Assembly: GCF_007970805.1 (NCBI RefSeq)
Contig: NZ_CP042433.1
Location: 3,906,001-3,970,000 of the forward strand
Origin: Flavisolibacter ginsenosidimutans
Lineage (GTDB): Bacteria > Bacteroidota > Bacteroidia > Chitinophagales > Chitinophagaceae
DNA length: 64,000 nt
Reading direction: 5' to 3'
Made by a program: the position numbers and the translations under genes. The notes under the pieces were generated by a model. It saw only the letters and a program-made list of their open reading frames with translations. It did no database searches and was not told the origin of the DNA. This document shows, one piece after another, positions 17,049 to 26,275 of this stretch (its first letter is position 1; every line of letters starts with the position of its first letter).

Positions 17049-18347
17049 ATGAATAAAGTTTTATCAGACCAAAGCGACTGGGATGAACTGCTTGAATTTA
17101 TTTCCGAAAAGCAGGTGACGCCCATCATCGGAAAAGAAATCTACCAGTTTACCGAAGCCGATGCACTCATTCCCTTCGACGATTATTTATCGGCGCAATT
17201 GCTAAAGTCGAGCAACGTTAGCGGCGTGTCGCTGCAATTGAACGAAGCCGTGAGTTACCTGGTAAACGAGCGGCGCATGAAGCCGATGGACGTAACACGA
17301 AAATTAAAAGCACTGGTAAAAGAAGTGGGCTTTGAATTTCCGCTGCTTACCTCACTGTTGCAGATAACCGATTTGCAATACTTCATCAACACCTCGGTGT
17401 ACAACAACGTGCTGGAACAAAAGCTGCGCGACGTGCGAAAGGTGGAACCGACGTCCATCAACTTTTCCATAAACGAACCTTTCTCGGATTGCGAAGATTT
17501 GGAAAAGCTGAAACAGCCTTTTGTCTTCAACGTATTTGGTTCGCTTTTGCACACGGTGGATGCGGCGCTCAGCGAAGAAGACATGTTGGAATACACAGGT
17601 TATTTTAAAGAGAAGATGAGCGGCGCGGCCAACATCATTAACGCCTTGCGCAATCACAACCTCTTGTTCATCGGTTGCGCTTTTCCCGATTGGATGGTGC
17701 GTTTCATTTTGCGCTTGCTTTCCAACGAACCACTGCACGAATGGGGCGTTCGCCGGAACATTGTTGTGGTGAACGACAAGTCGCCGAAACGAAAAGAGCA
17801 ATTCGATTTCCTTCGCAAATACGACGCGGTAACGTACGACGGTAACACGGCTGATTTTGTGCAGGAATTAGCGGAAAGATTGAATCAAAAAAATCCATCG
17901 GCTTTAAAGAGCAAAAAGATTTTTTTAAGCTATACCGTGAGCGACAGAGAAGCGGTAGAGACAATGAAGAGGGCTTTGGAAAGTTTGCAAAACATAACCT
18001 GCTGGTACGACAACCGCGAAATAGCACCGGGTGATGATTTTAAAACCGAGATTGCGAAAAACATCAAGTCGGCTGATTTGTTTATTCCGCTGATTTCCGC
18101 CAACAGCCTGCAACACAAAGACGGCTATGTACAATTGGAATGGCTGACCGCCGACAACGTGGCCACCTTTCGGAAAATAGACGGCAACACGGCTAAATAC
18201 CTTATGCCCGTGGTGATTGACGACACCAATCCTTACGACGCATCGGTGCCGAAATATTTTTCAGAACTCAGCATCGGCAAAGTGCCGCACGGAAATCCTG
18301 GCTCCGATTTTCTGAACCAGGTAAAAGAAACATTGCTTACCGCTTAA
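17049..18347 (+). CDS. Degenerate SIR2-like plus TIR domain protein
   Basis: The 432-residue protein has two domains. Residues about 20-285 resemble SIR2-like domains of conflict systems: 'VTPIIGKEIY' in the position of the GAG loop, 'FINTSVYNNVLE' in the position of TTNYDxLLE, 'FNVFGSLLH' in the position of KLHG, and LLFIGCAFPDW near residue 205. The catalytic Asn and His expected in those motifs are replaced by Ser and Phe. Residues 289-420 form a TIR domain (KKIFLSYTVSD, CWYDNREIAPGDDF, LFIPLIS) with Glu364 in QLEW at the usual NADase glutamate position. Activity is therefore expected in the TIR half. The NTPase gene follows 8 bp downstream. Confidence 0.8.
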   Translation: MNKVLSDQSDWDELLEFISEKQVTPIIGKEIYQFTEADALIPFDDYLSAQLLKSSNVSGVSLQLNEAVSYLVNERRMKPMDVTRKLKALVKEVGFEFPLLTSLLQITDLQYFINTSVYNNVLEQKLRDVRKVEPTSINFSINEPFSDCEDLEKLKQPFVFNVFGSLLHTVDAALSEEDMLEYTGYFKEKMSGAANIINALRNHNLLFIGCAFPDWMVRFILRLLSNEPLHEWGVRRNIVVVNDKSPKRKEQFDFLRKYDAVTYDGNTADFVQELAERLNQKNPSALKSKKIFLSYTVSDREAVETMKRALESLQNITCWYDNREIAPGDDFKTEIAKNIKSADLFIPLISANSLQHKDGYVQLEWLTADNVATFRKIDGNTAKYLMPVVIDDTNPYDASVPKYFSELSIGKVPHGNPGSDFLNQVKETLLTA

Positions 18348-18355
18348 CCACCTTT

Positions 18356-20551
18356 ATGCCGGTACTCACAAAAGAACCCGCAACGGCTGCGCCGCTCTTC
18401 ATTGGACTGCAATCGTACACCGAAGCACAAGCCTCCATTTTTTTCGGAAGAGACGAGGAAGTTCATCGCCTCACCAATTTAATAAAAGCAAATACGCTAA
18501 CGATTGTTTTTGGCAAATCAGGCACGGGCAAAACATCGTTGTTGAACGCCGGTGTGTTTCCGCGCTTGCGAAAAGATTACTGCCTCCCGTTTCGCATCCG
18601 GTTGGAGTTTAACGACGACAGTCCCGACCTTGTTTCGCAGATAAAAAAAACGCTGAAAGAAGAAATTGACAAATACGGCTTCAAGGTCGAATCGTACCCC
18701 GGCGATGAAACCTTGTGGGAGTATTTTCACCGCGAACAACTTTGGAAAAGTGTTACGCCGATTTTAATCTTTGACCAGTTTGAAGAAATTTTTACACTGG
18801 CAAAACGCAGCACACGCTTTACTAAAAAAGAACTCGACGCTTTTTGGGAAGAGTTGGCCAACCTGATTGAAAACTCGATTCCCGAAGGAATCAAGGAGCG
18901 TTTTTTAGACGGAAAAGAAAGCCTCGACTTTGCTTACAAAGTGCAAAAAATAAAAACGCTTTTTTCCTTTCGCGAAGAATTTCTGCCGGAGTTTGAAGGC
19001 ATCACGGCCCGCATTCCGTCGCTCAAATATTCGCGTTTTCGCCTTTTGCCCATGAACGGCAACCAGGCTTACGAAGTGGTTACCAAAACCTGGAAGAACA
19101 ACATCAACGCAGCGGAAGCCGACAAGATTGTTGAATTCTTTTCAACCGACGAAGGCCCGCATCAGCCGTACGAATTGATGATGATAGAGCCATCGCTTTT
19201 AAGCCAGGTTTGTTCGCTTATTGAAAAGGAAAGGTTGCAACAGGGCAAGGAAAAAATCTCCTCCGAGTTTTTAGACAAGTACTCAAAAGAATTCATCCTG
19301 CGTTCCATTTACGACGAAGCAATGGCCGAAAGCAACGCCGCCGTGCTGAAAAGCAATAACGGCTTGCCGGTAGTTTCAAAGCCGGTGAATGAATTTGCAG
19401 AAGACAAACTTATTACCGACGAAGGCTACCGCATCAAATACGCACTGAGCGAAAACGACGAAAGGATTTTGCCGGGTCTTGTCGTGTTGAGGAGCAAATA
19501 TTTTGTACGCGACGAAGGCAAGTCAATTGAATTAACACACGACGTATTGACGCCGCTCATCAAACGCGATCGCGAAGAGCGCCGAAAAGAATTAGCCCTG
19601 ACAAAGGCCAGAAAGAAAGCAAGGCAACGACTCATCTTTATTACAGCGTTTGCGGGATTGGCAGCTTGGGGCCTTTTGTATTTCATTACGCACAAAGCCA
19701 TACAAAAACGGGATGAAGCAGACCAACAAGCCGCCGTGCTGAACATGCAGATTGAGGACAAAAAAGATTCGCTTAAGCGAATTGACAGCACCATAAGAGA
19801 ACATCAAAAAAACGACAGTGCAAACAAAGAGAAACAGAAACCCCCGCTGCCTGTTATTGCCGACTCGGCCTTGCAAGCGCAGTTTTCGGACCGTATGAAA
19901 AACGACAGCCTTCAGCTCGCCTCGCTAACCCGACAACTAACAACGCAAAAAAAAGAAGGGGAGGCAAAGGACAGTTTACACCGCATGCAGTTTCTTGATT
20001 TTACAACAACAAAGAAGAAGGCTGATTCGGTAAACCGTTCGGCGCGGCGGGAGATTGCCTTGTTGCAAAATCGCCTTGCCGTTGACAGCGGCCAGTTGGC
20101 TTGGTTGCGAACAAAATATGAGGAACTGGGCAAGGCCTATCAAAACTTTCAAACCGATTATCCCGATGTCATTCGCGTCTCCAATCCAAGCCGGCCTTTC
20201 GATGTTGCCGCCGATACGAACAGTTTGAAGCTCGACTTGTATTACAGCGGTGCAAATGCAGCCAAGGTACCCGATAACCTGCGCGTCTATCTCATCCCTG
20301 ATATCGCCGCCAACAAAAAAATTATCGCTGCTGCGGAAACCTATGAAATCCGTTGCGACGAAATGAACCTCGACCGTGCAAAGGACGGGAAACTGGCACG
20401 CTACTTCAACGGGAATTATGTATTTCTGAACGTGCCTCCCGGAAAATATTTCATCAAGATTTGCGCTTACTACGGCGGTTATTACACCTACACAAAAACA
20501 AAAAGCGGAAATGTTTCGGAAAAGCTTGATGCCTCACCGCCGATACGATAG
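18356..20551 (+). CDS. nSTAND-type NTPase with membrane helix and coiled coil
   Basis: The 731-residue protein has a 'FIGLQSYTEAQASIFFGRDEE' entry motif, Walker A FGKSGTGKTS (residues 52-61), Walker B ILIFDQFEEIF (136-146), 'SFREEFLPEF' (204-213) and a winged-helix remnant IELTHDVLTPLIKRDREERR (391-410), all typical of nSTAND1 NTPases. A transmembrane helix at about 426-444 is followed by coiled coil (450-600) and a C-terminal beta-rich domain. STAND NTPases oligomerise on sensing a signal. With the upstream TIR protein it forms a plausible sensor-effector pair. The gene ends at an inverted repeat. Confidence 0.85.
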   Translation: MPVLTKEPATAAPLFIGLQSYTEAQASIFFGRDEEVHRLTNLIKANTLTIVFGKSGTGKTSLLNAGVFPRLRKDYCLPFRIRLEFNDDSPDLVSQIKKTLKEEIDKYGFKVESYPGDETLWEYFHREQLWKSVTPILIFDQFEEIFTLAKRSTRFTKKELDAFWEELANLIENSIPEGIKERFLDGKESLDFAYKVQKIKTLFSFREEFLPEFEGITARIPSLKYSRFRLLPMNGNQAYEVVTKTWKNNINAAEADKIVEFFSTDEGPHQPYELMMIEPSLLSQVCSLIEKERLQQGKEKISSEFLDKYSKEFILRSIYDEAMAESNAAVLKSNNGLPVVSKPVNEFAEDKLITDEGYRIKYALSENDERILPGLVVLRSKYFVRDEGKSIELTHDVLTPLIKRDREERRKELALTKARKKARQRLIFITAFAGLAAWGLLYFITHKAIQKRDEADQQAAVLNMQIEDKKDSLKRIDSTIREHQKNDSANKEKQKPPLPVIADSALQAQFSDRMKNDSLQLASLTRQLTTQKKEGEAKDSLHRMQFLDFTTTKKKADSVNRSARREIALLQNRLAVDSGQLAWLRTKYEELGKAYQNFQTDYPDVIRVSNPSRPFDVAADTNSLKLDLYYSGANAAKVPDNLRVYLIPDIAANKKIIAAAETYEIRCDEMNLDRAKDGKLARYFNGNYVFLNVPPGKYFIKICAYYGGYYTYTKTKSGNVSEKLDASPPIR

Positions 20552-20556
20552 CGGGT

Positions 20557-20648
20557 ACGTGAGACGACAAACGTCAAACGTGAGACAGGTGAATTGCGGT
20601 TTGAAAGTCCCACCTGTCTCACTTCTCACGTTTGACGTCTCACCTTTC
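20557..20648. repeat. Word-type inverted repeat, GTGAGACG/GTCAAACG vocabulary
   Basis: Left arm 20557-20591 (ACGTGAGACGACAAACGTCA and so on) and right arm 20611-20648 are reverse complements apart from word-level insertions. It fills the gap between two convergent genes, and the right arm supplies the TGA stop of the cupin gene. Confidence 0.85.
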
Positions 20649-21420
20649 AGTTGTACCATTTGATGGCGTAATACGTGCACGGTTCGCTGCCGGTGTTTAC
20701 CACATTGTGCGGGACGTTTGGCCGGAGCAACATGACATCACCAGCCGCTACGTTTTGCTTTTCCGAACCCACGTTTAACGTTACGTTTCCTGCTAACAAG
20801 ATCATCATTTCTTCCGCACGATGCGTGTGCGTTGGATGACTTTCTACTCCGGGCTTTAAGGTGGTTGCGTGAATTTCAAACCGTGTAAACATGGAAGAAG
20901 GCCGGTCAAATACCAGACGCGATTCGCCCTTGTCGGTTTTCTTTACAGTCAATTCATTCCAGTCCTTTATCAAAGAGCCGCCACCTTCTTTGCCGCGGAG
21001 AAGGTTAACCGGCAACGTGGATGTGAAGGTCAGCACGCAATACATTGCCGGTTTATCGGAAGTATTTTGGAATTGTTGCTTATCGCCGGCTTCAATTAGT
21101 ACGATACTTGACGGCCCAAGGGTTTTGCTGCTGTCGTTAATGGTTACTTTCAAAAAACCTTCTTTTACAAGAATAATTTCTTCGCGGTCACTATAAGCTT
21201 GCAACGGGTGATTGGTTTGTCCTGCACCAAGCGATGAGGTGTGAATATTCAGCCTGGCTAAATCGGTAGTGCTGCCTTTTAAAATTGTTCGGCTTTCACG
21301 GCCGTTGCTTTGTGTAGCAGGATATTTGTTCCAGGGATAAACGGCGGAAGGAAGCGAATCCGTTTGCGCATCTGCGGCGAGCACAAAAAGTAAGAGCAGC
21401 GAAGACAACATCACTTTCAT
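20647..21420 (-). CDS. Secreted two-cupin-domain protein
   Basis: From Met at 21420 the 257-residue protein has a signal peptide (MKVMLSSLLLLFVLAADAQ) and two cupin barrels. The second shows 'GVESHPTHTHRAEEMMILL' (His-rich metal site) and 'GDVMLLRPNVPHNVVNTG'. The first has lost part of the metal site (GAGQTNHPLQAYSDREEIILV). The layout resembles exported bicupins such as ureidoglycine aminohydrolase-like proteins, but the substrate cannot be assigned. It is monocistronic. Confidence 0.85.
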   Translation of the reverse strand: MKVMLSSLLLLFVLAADAQTDSLPSAVYPWNKYPATQSNGRESRTILKGSTTDLARLNIHTSSLGAGQTNHPLQAYSDREEIILVKEGFLKVTINDSSKTLGPSSIVLIEAGDKQQFQNTSDKPAMYCVLTFTSTLPVNLLRGKEGGGSLIKDWNELTVKKTDKGESRLVFDRPSSMFTRFEIHATTLKPGVESHPTHTHRAEEMMILLAGNVTLNVGSEKQNVAAGDVMLLRPNVPHNVVNTGSEPCTYYAIKWYN

Positions 21421-21501
21421 AAGCCTGAACGATAAAGGGGAAAGGTAGAAAATTGTTTGTTTAAGCTTGCGCCGATTGCGCCGGAATTTACGCAAACAAG
21501 A

Positions 21502-21523
21502 ACGGAGCCTTGCAAGGCTCCGT
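21502..21523 (-). terminator. Terminator of the TPR protein gene
   Basis: ACGGAGCC and GGCTCCGT form a perfect hairpin at 21502-21523, followed on the minus strand by a short T-rich tract. It lies 25 bp after the TPR gene stop. Confidence 0.7.
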
Positions 21524-21548
21524 TGTAAATTTCATTTATCAAACAGAC

Positions 21549-22349
21549 TTAGTTCGATGCTTTGTCTTTTTTCTTTTTGTCGTCGGCAATTTTTTGCAAC
21601 GCATTTATTGAGCTGTTAAAGAAAGGATATTTCTCCAACGCCATGGTGTAATATTTTTCGGCGTTGGTCACGTCGCCGGTGGTGAGATAGAATTCCGCCA
21701 TGGAATCGTAAGCGTTCGGGCCGTCGGGGTTTAGCTCAATGTATTTTTCAAAATTCTTCTTGGCCATTTCGTAGTCTTTCTTATTCTGCATGTAGTAGTA
21801 GGCGATGATGTTGTACATGGAAGCGTTTTGCGGAAACTTTTTTATGTAGTCTTGTGCGGCGGCAAACTGTTCTTCAGGCGTGGCACGGCTAACCACATAG
21901 AAGTGCCCGATCATGCCGCCGTCGGGAAACATCTCGTGCAGTTTGGCCCAGGTTGCGCGATTTTTTTCGCCTTTGTTGGCCGGATCAACGATGGAGGCCA
22001 GCAACTTTTCACCCTCTGATTTGTCGCCGGCACTTTTAAAAGCTCTTTCGGCAAAAGCCTTTTTGCTTTCCCCGGCGGTAAGATTCGCCATGAAGACAAG
22101 TGCCACGGTAAAATCGGGATCAAGCTTTAAGGCGGCGGAAAGATCCTGGTAGGCTTGCTCCATTTCAATGTTCATGAAATGGCCAATTCCGTTGCCCGCT
22201 AATTCTTTTGCCGCTTCGGACTTGGTAGTCCAGGCCATCGTTTTTTTACCCGTTTCTTTTGCGGCGGCTTGTTTTACCTGTGCGGAGACGGAAGCAGTAA
22301 ACAGCAGGCAGAAAAACATGATGAACATGCTCAGTGAGATTTTTTTCAT
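21549..22349 (-). CDS. Secreted tetratricopeptide repeat protein
   Basis: A 266-residue protein with a signal peptide (MKKISLSMFIMFFCLLFTAS, then VSAQ) and TPR-like helices: 'AYQDLSAALKLDPDFTVALV', 'MAKKNFEKYIELNPDGPNAY' and 'NAEKYYTMALEKYPFFNSSI'. It is probably periplasmic and protein binding. No catalytic domain is visible and no partner can be named. Confidence 0.85.
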   Translation of the reverse strand: MKKISLSMFIMFFCLLFTASVSAQVKQAAAKETGKKTMAWTTKSEAAKELAGNGIGHFMNIEMEQAYQDLSAALKLDPDFTVALVFMANLTAGESKKAFAERAFKSAGDKSEGEKLLASIVDPANKGEKNRATWAKLHEMFPDGGMIGHFYVVSRATPEEQFAAAQDYIKKFPQNASMYNIIAYYYMQNKKDYEMAKKNFEKYIELNPDGPNAYDSMAEFYLTTGDVTNAEKYYTMALEKYPFFNSSINALQKIADDKKKKDKASN

Positions 22350-22649
22350 ACAGAAATTTTTAATCGTTAAAAAAAGAGAGCAGTCATTAAAGGGCGGAGT
22401 GAATAGAGATATAAGATACGACTTTTTGTTTGTGACTGCGTGGGTGTTTAAATCAGCAAGCTTTTGAAAGAAAGCGTTGCATTTAAAGCAAGGAGATTGA
22501 AAAAGGCCGATGATGTTTAATGCATAAAAAAGGGGATTTTGAAATCTTCTGCTGTAGTAGCAAGTGAAGAAAACCGCGTGAAGGCAATGAAAAAGCCGGA
22601 AGGAATTCGATTCTTTCCGGCTTTTGATCTATAAAATGGACCCTCTGTT
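22350..22649. other. Intergenic region, 300 bp
   Basis: The region holds the promoter side of the TPR gene and the terminator of the NagZ fusion gene at its right end. No further open frame with coding character or repeat was seen. Confidence 0.5.
22591..22625 (-). terminator. Terminator of the NagZ/serine hydrolase gene
   Basis: AAAAGCCGGAAGG (22591-22603) pairs with CTTTCCGGCTTTT (22613-22625). It lies 24 bp beyond the stop of the gene on the minus strand. Confidence 0.85.
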
Positions 22650-25550
22650 TTAGAAAACGTTTCCTTGTCCCTCTTTCTTTAGCGCCCTGTAAATCGCATC
22701 CTGCACCTTGCCCCTTATGTTCATCGAACCGAGTAAATTGTTTGCTCTTGAATTGTACACGCGGTTCGATAAAAACACATACACCAAATCCGTTTTCGGA
22801 TCAACCCACACGCAAGTGCCGGTAAAGCCGGTATGACCAAACGTAGCCGGTGAAGCCAGCGCAGAAGGATAGGGATAGCTTGACTTAGTTTTGATTGCTT
22901 CATCTTTCTCGGGCTTGTCAAAACCATAACCCCGGCGCGAAATGTCGCTGTGGTAAGCCGTAAACAAATCAATCGTTTCTTTCTTCAAATAACGTTCGCC
23001 GTTGAAGGTGCCGCCGTTCAAAAGCATTTGATAAAGCATGGCCAAATCATAAGCGTTCGAGAACAAACCCGCATGGCCCGACACGTTGCCAAACATCGCC
23101 GCACCTTCGTCGTGCACGTAACCGTGCATCAATTGATGACGAAAATATTTGTCTTCTTCGGTCGGAACAATCTGCTCCAATCCAAAACGCAGCCAGGGCT
23201 TAAAGCCCGTGGAAGCCATTCCCATCGGACCGTAAAATGTTTTCTGCGCATATTGATCGAGCGGCATACCGCTAACCGTTTCTACAATCTTGCCAAGCAG
23301 AATAAAATCGTTGTCGCTGTAAACGTATTTACCCAAAGGCCCAAGCGGACTTTGCGCAATGCGCTTCATCATTGTGTCTTCCCAATCGTTGCGCAGGTAC
23401 AAACCCTGTGCGATGGGTATTGTAAACCCGGGCTTCGATGCGGTGCTGACGTATTGCGGCAACGGATTACCAGCTTTATCAATTACTTCTTTGTAAAAGA
23501 TTACATCGGGCACAAGGCCGGCCTGGTGCAGAAGAATATCGGTAAGTTTTAAATTTTCTTTGTCCGAGCCACGCATAGAAGGCAGGTAATCGCCCAACGT
23601 TTTGTTCAAATCCACTTTGCCTTGTTCGTACAGTTTCATGATGGAAACCGTTGTCGCGGAAACCTTCGTTACCGATGCCAGGTCATAAACACTTTCCAAG
23701 GTCACCGGTGGCGAAGCCGGATCAAACTCGTAACGGCCAAACGCTTTGTGGTATTTGATCACACCGTTTTGAATGGCGATGACCACCGCACCGGGATAGG
23801 CTTTTTTGTTGACACCGTCCTGTATGATGCTGTCAACGCTTGCAAACTCCGGCGACGTGCCCACGGGCAAAAATTTTCCAACGGCAATGCCGCTGCCGTA
23901 CGATTGATTGCAAACACTAACAGGCAGTGTTCCTTTTGCTTCTATGTTTCCGGTTAAAAAATCGGCGGCTGCGGTCTGAAAGATGTCATCGTCTTCGTAC
24001 ATCGCCACTAAAGTAGGAGCGTTGCAAAAAAGACCCGCGGCATAAACGTTACCAAACAAAAATGTAACAGCGTTGTACGCTTGCAGATTGTTTACAAGAT
24101 TGATGCTGGACGTTGGAATGCCAAAATTGTTTCCGGGACGCAGCGCATAATTGTGAACGCCGATCACGACTTTGTTGTAACTGCCGTTTTTGATTTGCTC
24201 CAGAATGTTCGCGGCTTTTGTGCTGTCGTTGTACGGAAGCAAATAGGTGTCGGCTTCAAAGTCGGTTTTCAAGCGTGTGCCAAATGCGTTCAATACCGGC
24301 GTGCCAATGCCCACGTAAGCTACTTTCCCGCTTTTGATAAAAGGCAGAAGGCCCGCTTTGTTATTCATTACCGTCACCACGTTGGCCGCTACTCTTGCAC
24401 GAATGCCCGCCGTGTGTTTATTCAAATCATCAACAAGGTTGGCGGTATCAATTACCTGCGGCTTGCTTAAGCCCAATTGATATTTTGCGTACAGCACACG
24501 CCGCACTTTCTTGTCAATATCGTCCCAACTCAAGCGTTTTTCTTTGATGGCTTTTTTAATGGCATCAATGGCTTGCTCTACGTTCTCCGGCAAGCAAAGC
24601 ATGTCGTTGCCGGCAATCAGCGCTTCTACCGAAGCCTCTCCGCCTGAATAATATTTCGCAACGCCTTTCATCTCTAATGCATCGGTAAACGTGAGGCCTT
24701 CGTAATACAAATCGTTACGCAAAAGATCGGTAACGTTAGCCTTTGAAATGGACGTGGGTTTGTTGGGTGTTGAATCAATTGCGGGGATGGAAAGGTGCGC
24801 AATCATCACGCTGCCCACGCCGGCTTTGAACATTTCTTTAAAAGGATAGAGTTCCAGCGTGTCCAATTGGAAACGTGATTTGTTGATAACGGGCAAATCC
24901 AAATGCGAATCAACGGCCACATCGCCGTGACCGGGAAAATGTTTGGCGCAGGCCATGATGCCTTCGTCTTGCATGCCGCGCATATAAGCCACGCCAAATT
25001 TTGCCACCTTGTATTTGTCTTCGCCAAAGGAACGGTAGCCAATTACAGGATTGTTTGGATTGTTGTTGATGTCAACCACCGGCGCATAATTTACCTGCAC
25101 GCCAATGCGCTTCATTTGCTCGCCAATGTCGCGGCCCATTTCGTAAACCAGCTTTTCATCGTTCATGGCGCCCAGCGTGAGCTGATATGGATATTTCATC
25201 ACGCTGTCGAGCCTCATGCCAAGGCCCCATTCGCCGTCAATGGTAATCATCAGCGGCGTCTTTGCAATGGATTGGTAATAGTTGGTGAGATTGGCCTGCC
25301 GCACCGGTCCGCCCTGGAAAAAACAAAGCGCACCCACGTCGTATTTTTTAATGAGGTCTGTTACCTGTTGCACGTGTTCGGGACCAAGGTTACTGTGCGC
25401 CCGAATCACCATTAGTTGCGCAATCTTTTCTTCTTTGTTTAGGGAATTAAACACGCTGTCCACCCATTTGTCGGCGGACGAAGGGTTCCCGGATTGTGTA
25501 AACAGTAAGTAAACGGATAGGCAACAGAGGGCAAGGGCAAATCGTTTCAT
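22650..25550 (-). CDS. GH3 beta-N-acetylhexosaminidase fused to class C-type serine hydrolase
   Basis: From Met at 25550 (signal peptide MKRFALALCCLSVYLLFTQS) the protein has 966 residues. Residues about 30-560 are a GH3 NagZ-like domain with KHFPGHGDVAVDSHLDLP (His/Asp catalytic loop) and the nucleophile Asp in TFTDALEMKG. Residues about 575-966 are a beta-lactamase/DD-peptidase-type domain with SxxK in ASVTKVSAT and YSDND in the Tyr-x-Asn-like position. Both halves act on peptidoglycan fragments, so a periplasmic cell-wall recycling or remodelling role is likely. This fusion is known in Bacteroidota. Confidence 0.93.
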   Translation of the reverse strand: MKRFALALCCLSVYLLFTQSGNPSSADKWVDSVFNSLNKEEKIAQLMVIRAHSNLGPEHVQQVTDLIKKYDVGALCFFQGGPVRQANLTNYYQSIAKTPLMITIDGEWGLGMRLDSVMKYPYQLTLGAMNDEKLVYEMGRDIGEQMKRIGVQVNYAPVVDINNNPNNPVIGYRSFGEDKYKVAKFGVAYMRGMQDEGIMACAKHFPGHGDVAVDSHLDLPVINKSRFQLDTLELYPFKEMFKAGVGSVMIAHLSIPAIDSTPNKPTSISKANVTDLLRNDLYYEGLTFTDALEMKGVAKYYSGGEASVEALIAGNDMLCLPENVEQAIDAIKKAIKEKRLSWDDIDKKVRRVLYAKYQLGLSKPQVIDTANLVDDLNKHTAGIRARVAANVVTVMNNKAGLLPFIKSGKVAYVGIGTPVLNAFGTRLKTDFEADTYLLPYNDSTKAANILEQIKNGSYNKVVIGVHNYALRPGNNFGIPTSSINLVNNLQAYNAVTFLFGNVYAAGLFCNAPTLVAMYEDDDIFQTAAADFLTGNIEAKGTLPVSVCNQSYGSGIAVGKFLPVGTSPEFASVDSIIQDGVNKKAYPGAVVIAIQNGVIKYHKAFGRYEFDPASPPVTLESVYDLASVTKVSATTVSIMKLYEQGKVDLNKTLGDYLPSMRGSDKENLKLTDILLHQAGLVPDVIFYKEVIDKAGNPLPQYVSTASKPGFTIPIAQGLYLRNDWEDTMMKRIAQSPLGPLGKYVYSDNDFILLGKIVETVSGMPLDQYAQKTFYGPMGMASTGFKPWLRFGLEQIVPTEEDKYFRHQLMHGYVHDEGAAMFGNVSGHAGLFSNAYDLAMLYQMLLNGGTFNGERYLKKETIDLFTAYHSDISRRGYGFDKPEKDEAIKTKSSYPYPSALASPATFGHTGFTGTCVWVDPKTDLVYVFLSNRVYNSRANNLLGSMNIRGKVQDAIYRALKKEGQGNVF

Positions 25551-25741
25551 GCGTTCCAAATTCAACGCACAATTTAGTTGAAAGAGAAAAAACGGGAACA
25601 CAAAAACTTGTGAAGAAGATTTTATACCAGCCGTAAAGATTTATAACCCCTTGCCTACAAAAAATATTTCACACGGGGCCAAGAAGCAAAGGAGAAAGAA
25701 AAACATTTGCCCTCGTCACGCCAACCTCAAACATCGAACCG

Positions 25742-26275
25742 TCAGGCTGCGTTTGTTCGGAACTTCACTTTTCTTGGAAACAACAACTCGGTTGTGAAGA
25801 TGAGCAAAAGACTAATACCCGTGGTGCCCGCTACCTTGATTAAAAACTGGAGGAAGGTGCCAAATTGTAGCCATTCCAACAGCGTGAGGTAAAAGTGGTG
25901 GAGCAGCGTTAAAACCAACACGTACACGCTGTACGGCGCCCAACCCATTGCTCTTGGCGACGGTTCGCGAAAATTAAATTCGTCCTTGTCTTTTGGAATG
26001 AGCAGGTTGATGACAAAGGGCCTTGCGTAAGCCACCAGCACGCAAGCGGCTGCGTGCAGTCCCGGACTCATCATGAAGTAATCCAGAAACAAACCCGTGA
26101 AAAAGCCAATCACCAAAAGCCCAAGGCGGTTGATGGAAAAAGGCAACCAAAGAATAAAAAGAAAATAGAGATAAGGCACGATGAACTGGTGCAGAAAGGG
26201 AACTTTGTTCAGCACAAAAACCTGCACCAAAAGGAACACAATCAGCCGCAGTATATTTCTTACCAGGTCGCTCAA
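25742..26275 (-). CDS. mreD: Rod shape-determining protein MreD
   Basis: The 177-residue protein is almost wholly hydrophobic, with about five membrane helices (for example LIVFLLVQVFVLNKVPFL and LGLLVIGFFTGLFLDYFMM), and matches MreD in size. It overlaps mreC by 4 bp (ATGA), the classical mreBCD arrangement. It belongs to the elongasome. Confidence 0.9.
   Translation of the reverse strand: MSDLVRNILRLIVFLLVQVFVLNKVPFLHQFIVPYLYFLFILWLPFSINRLGLLVIGFFTGLFLDYFMMSPGLHAAACVLVAYARPFVINLLIPKDKDEFNFREPSPRAMGWAPYSVYVLVLTLLHHFYLTLLEWLQFGTFLQFLIKVAGTTGISLLLIFTTELLFPRKVKFRTNAA

Noticed and set aside
17049..17900. SIR2 domain considered as an active NADase
   Set aside because: The Asn and His of the catalytic motifs appear to be replaced, so enzymatic activity is not claimed for this half.
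22950..23552. A 200-codon plus-strand open frame
   Set aside because: It is antisense to the serine hydrolase half of the NagZ fusion and shows no protein-like pattern.
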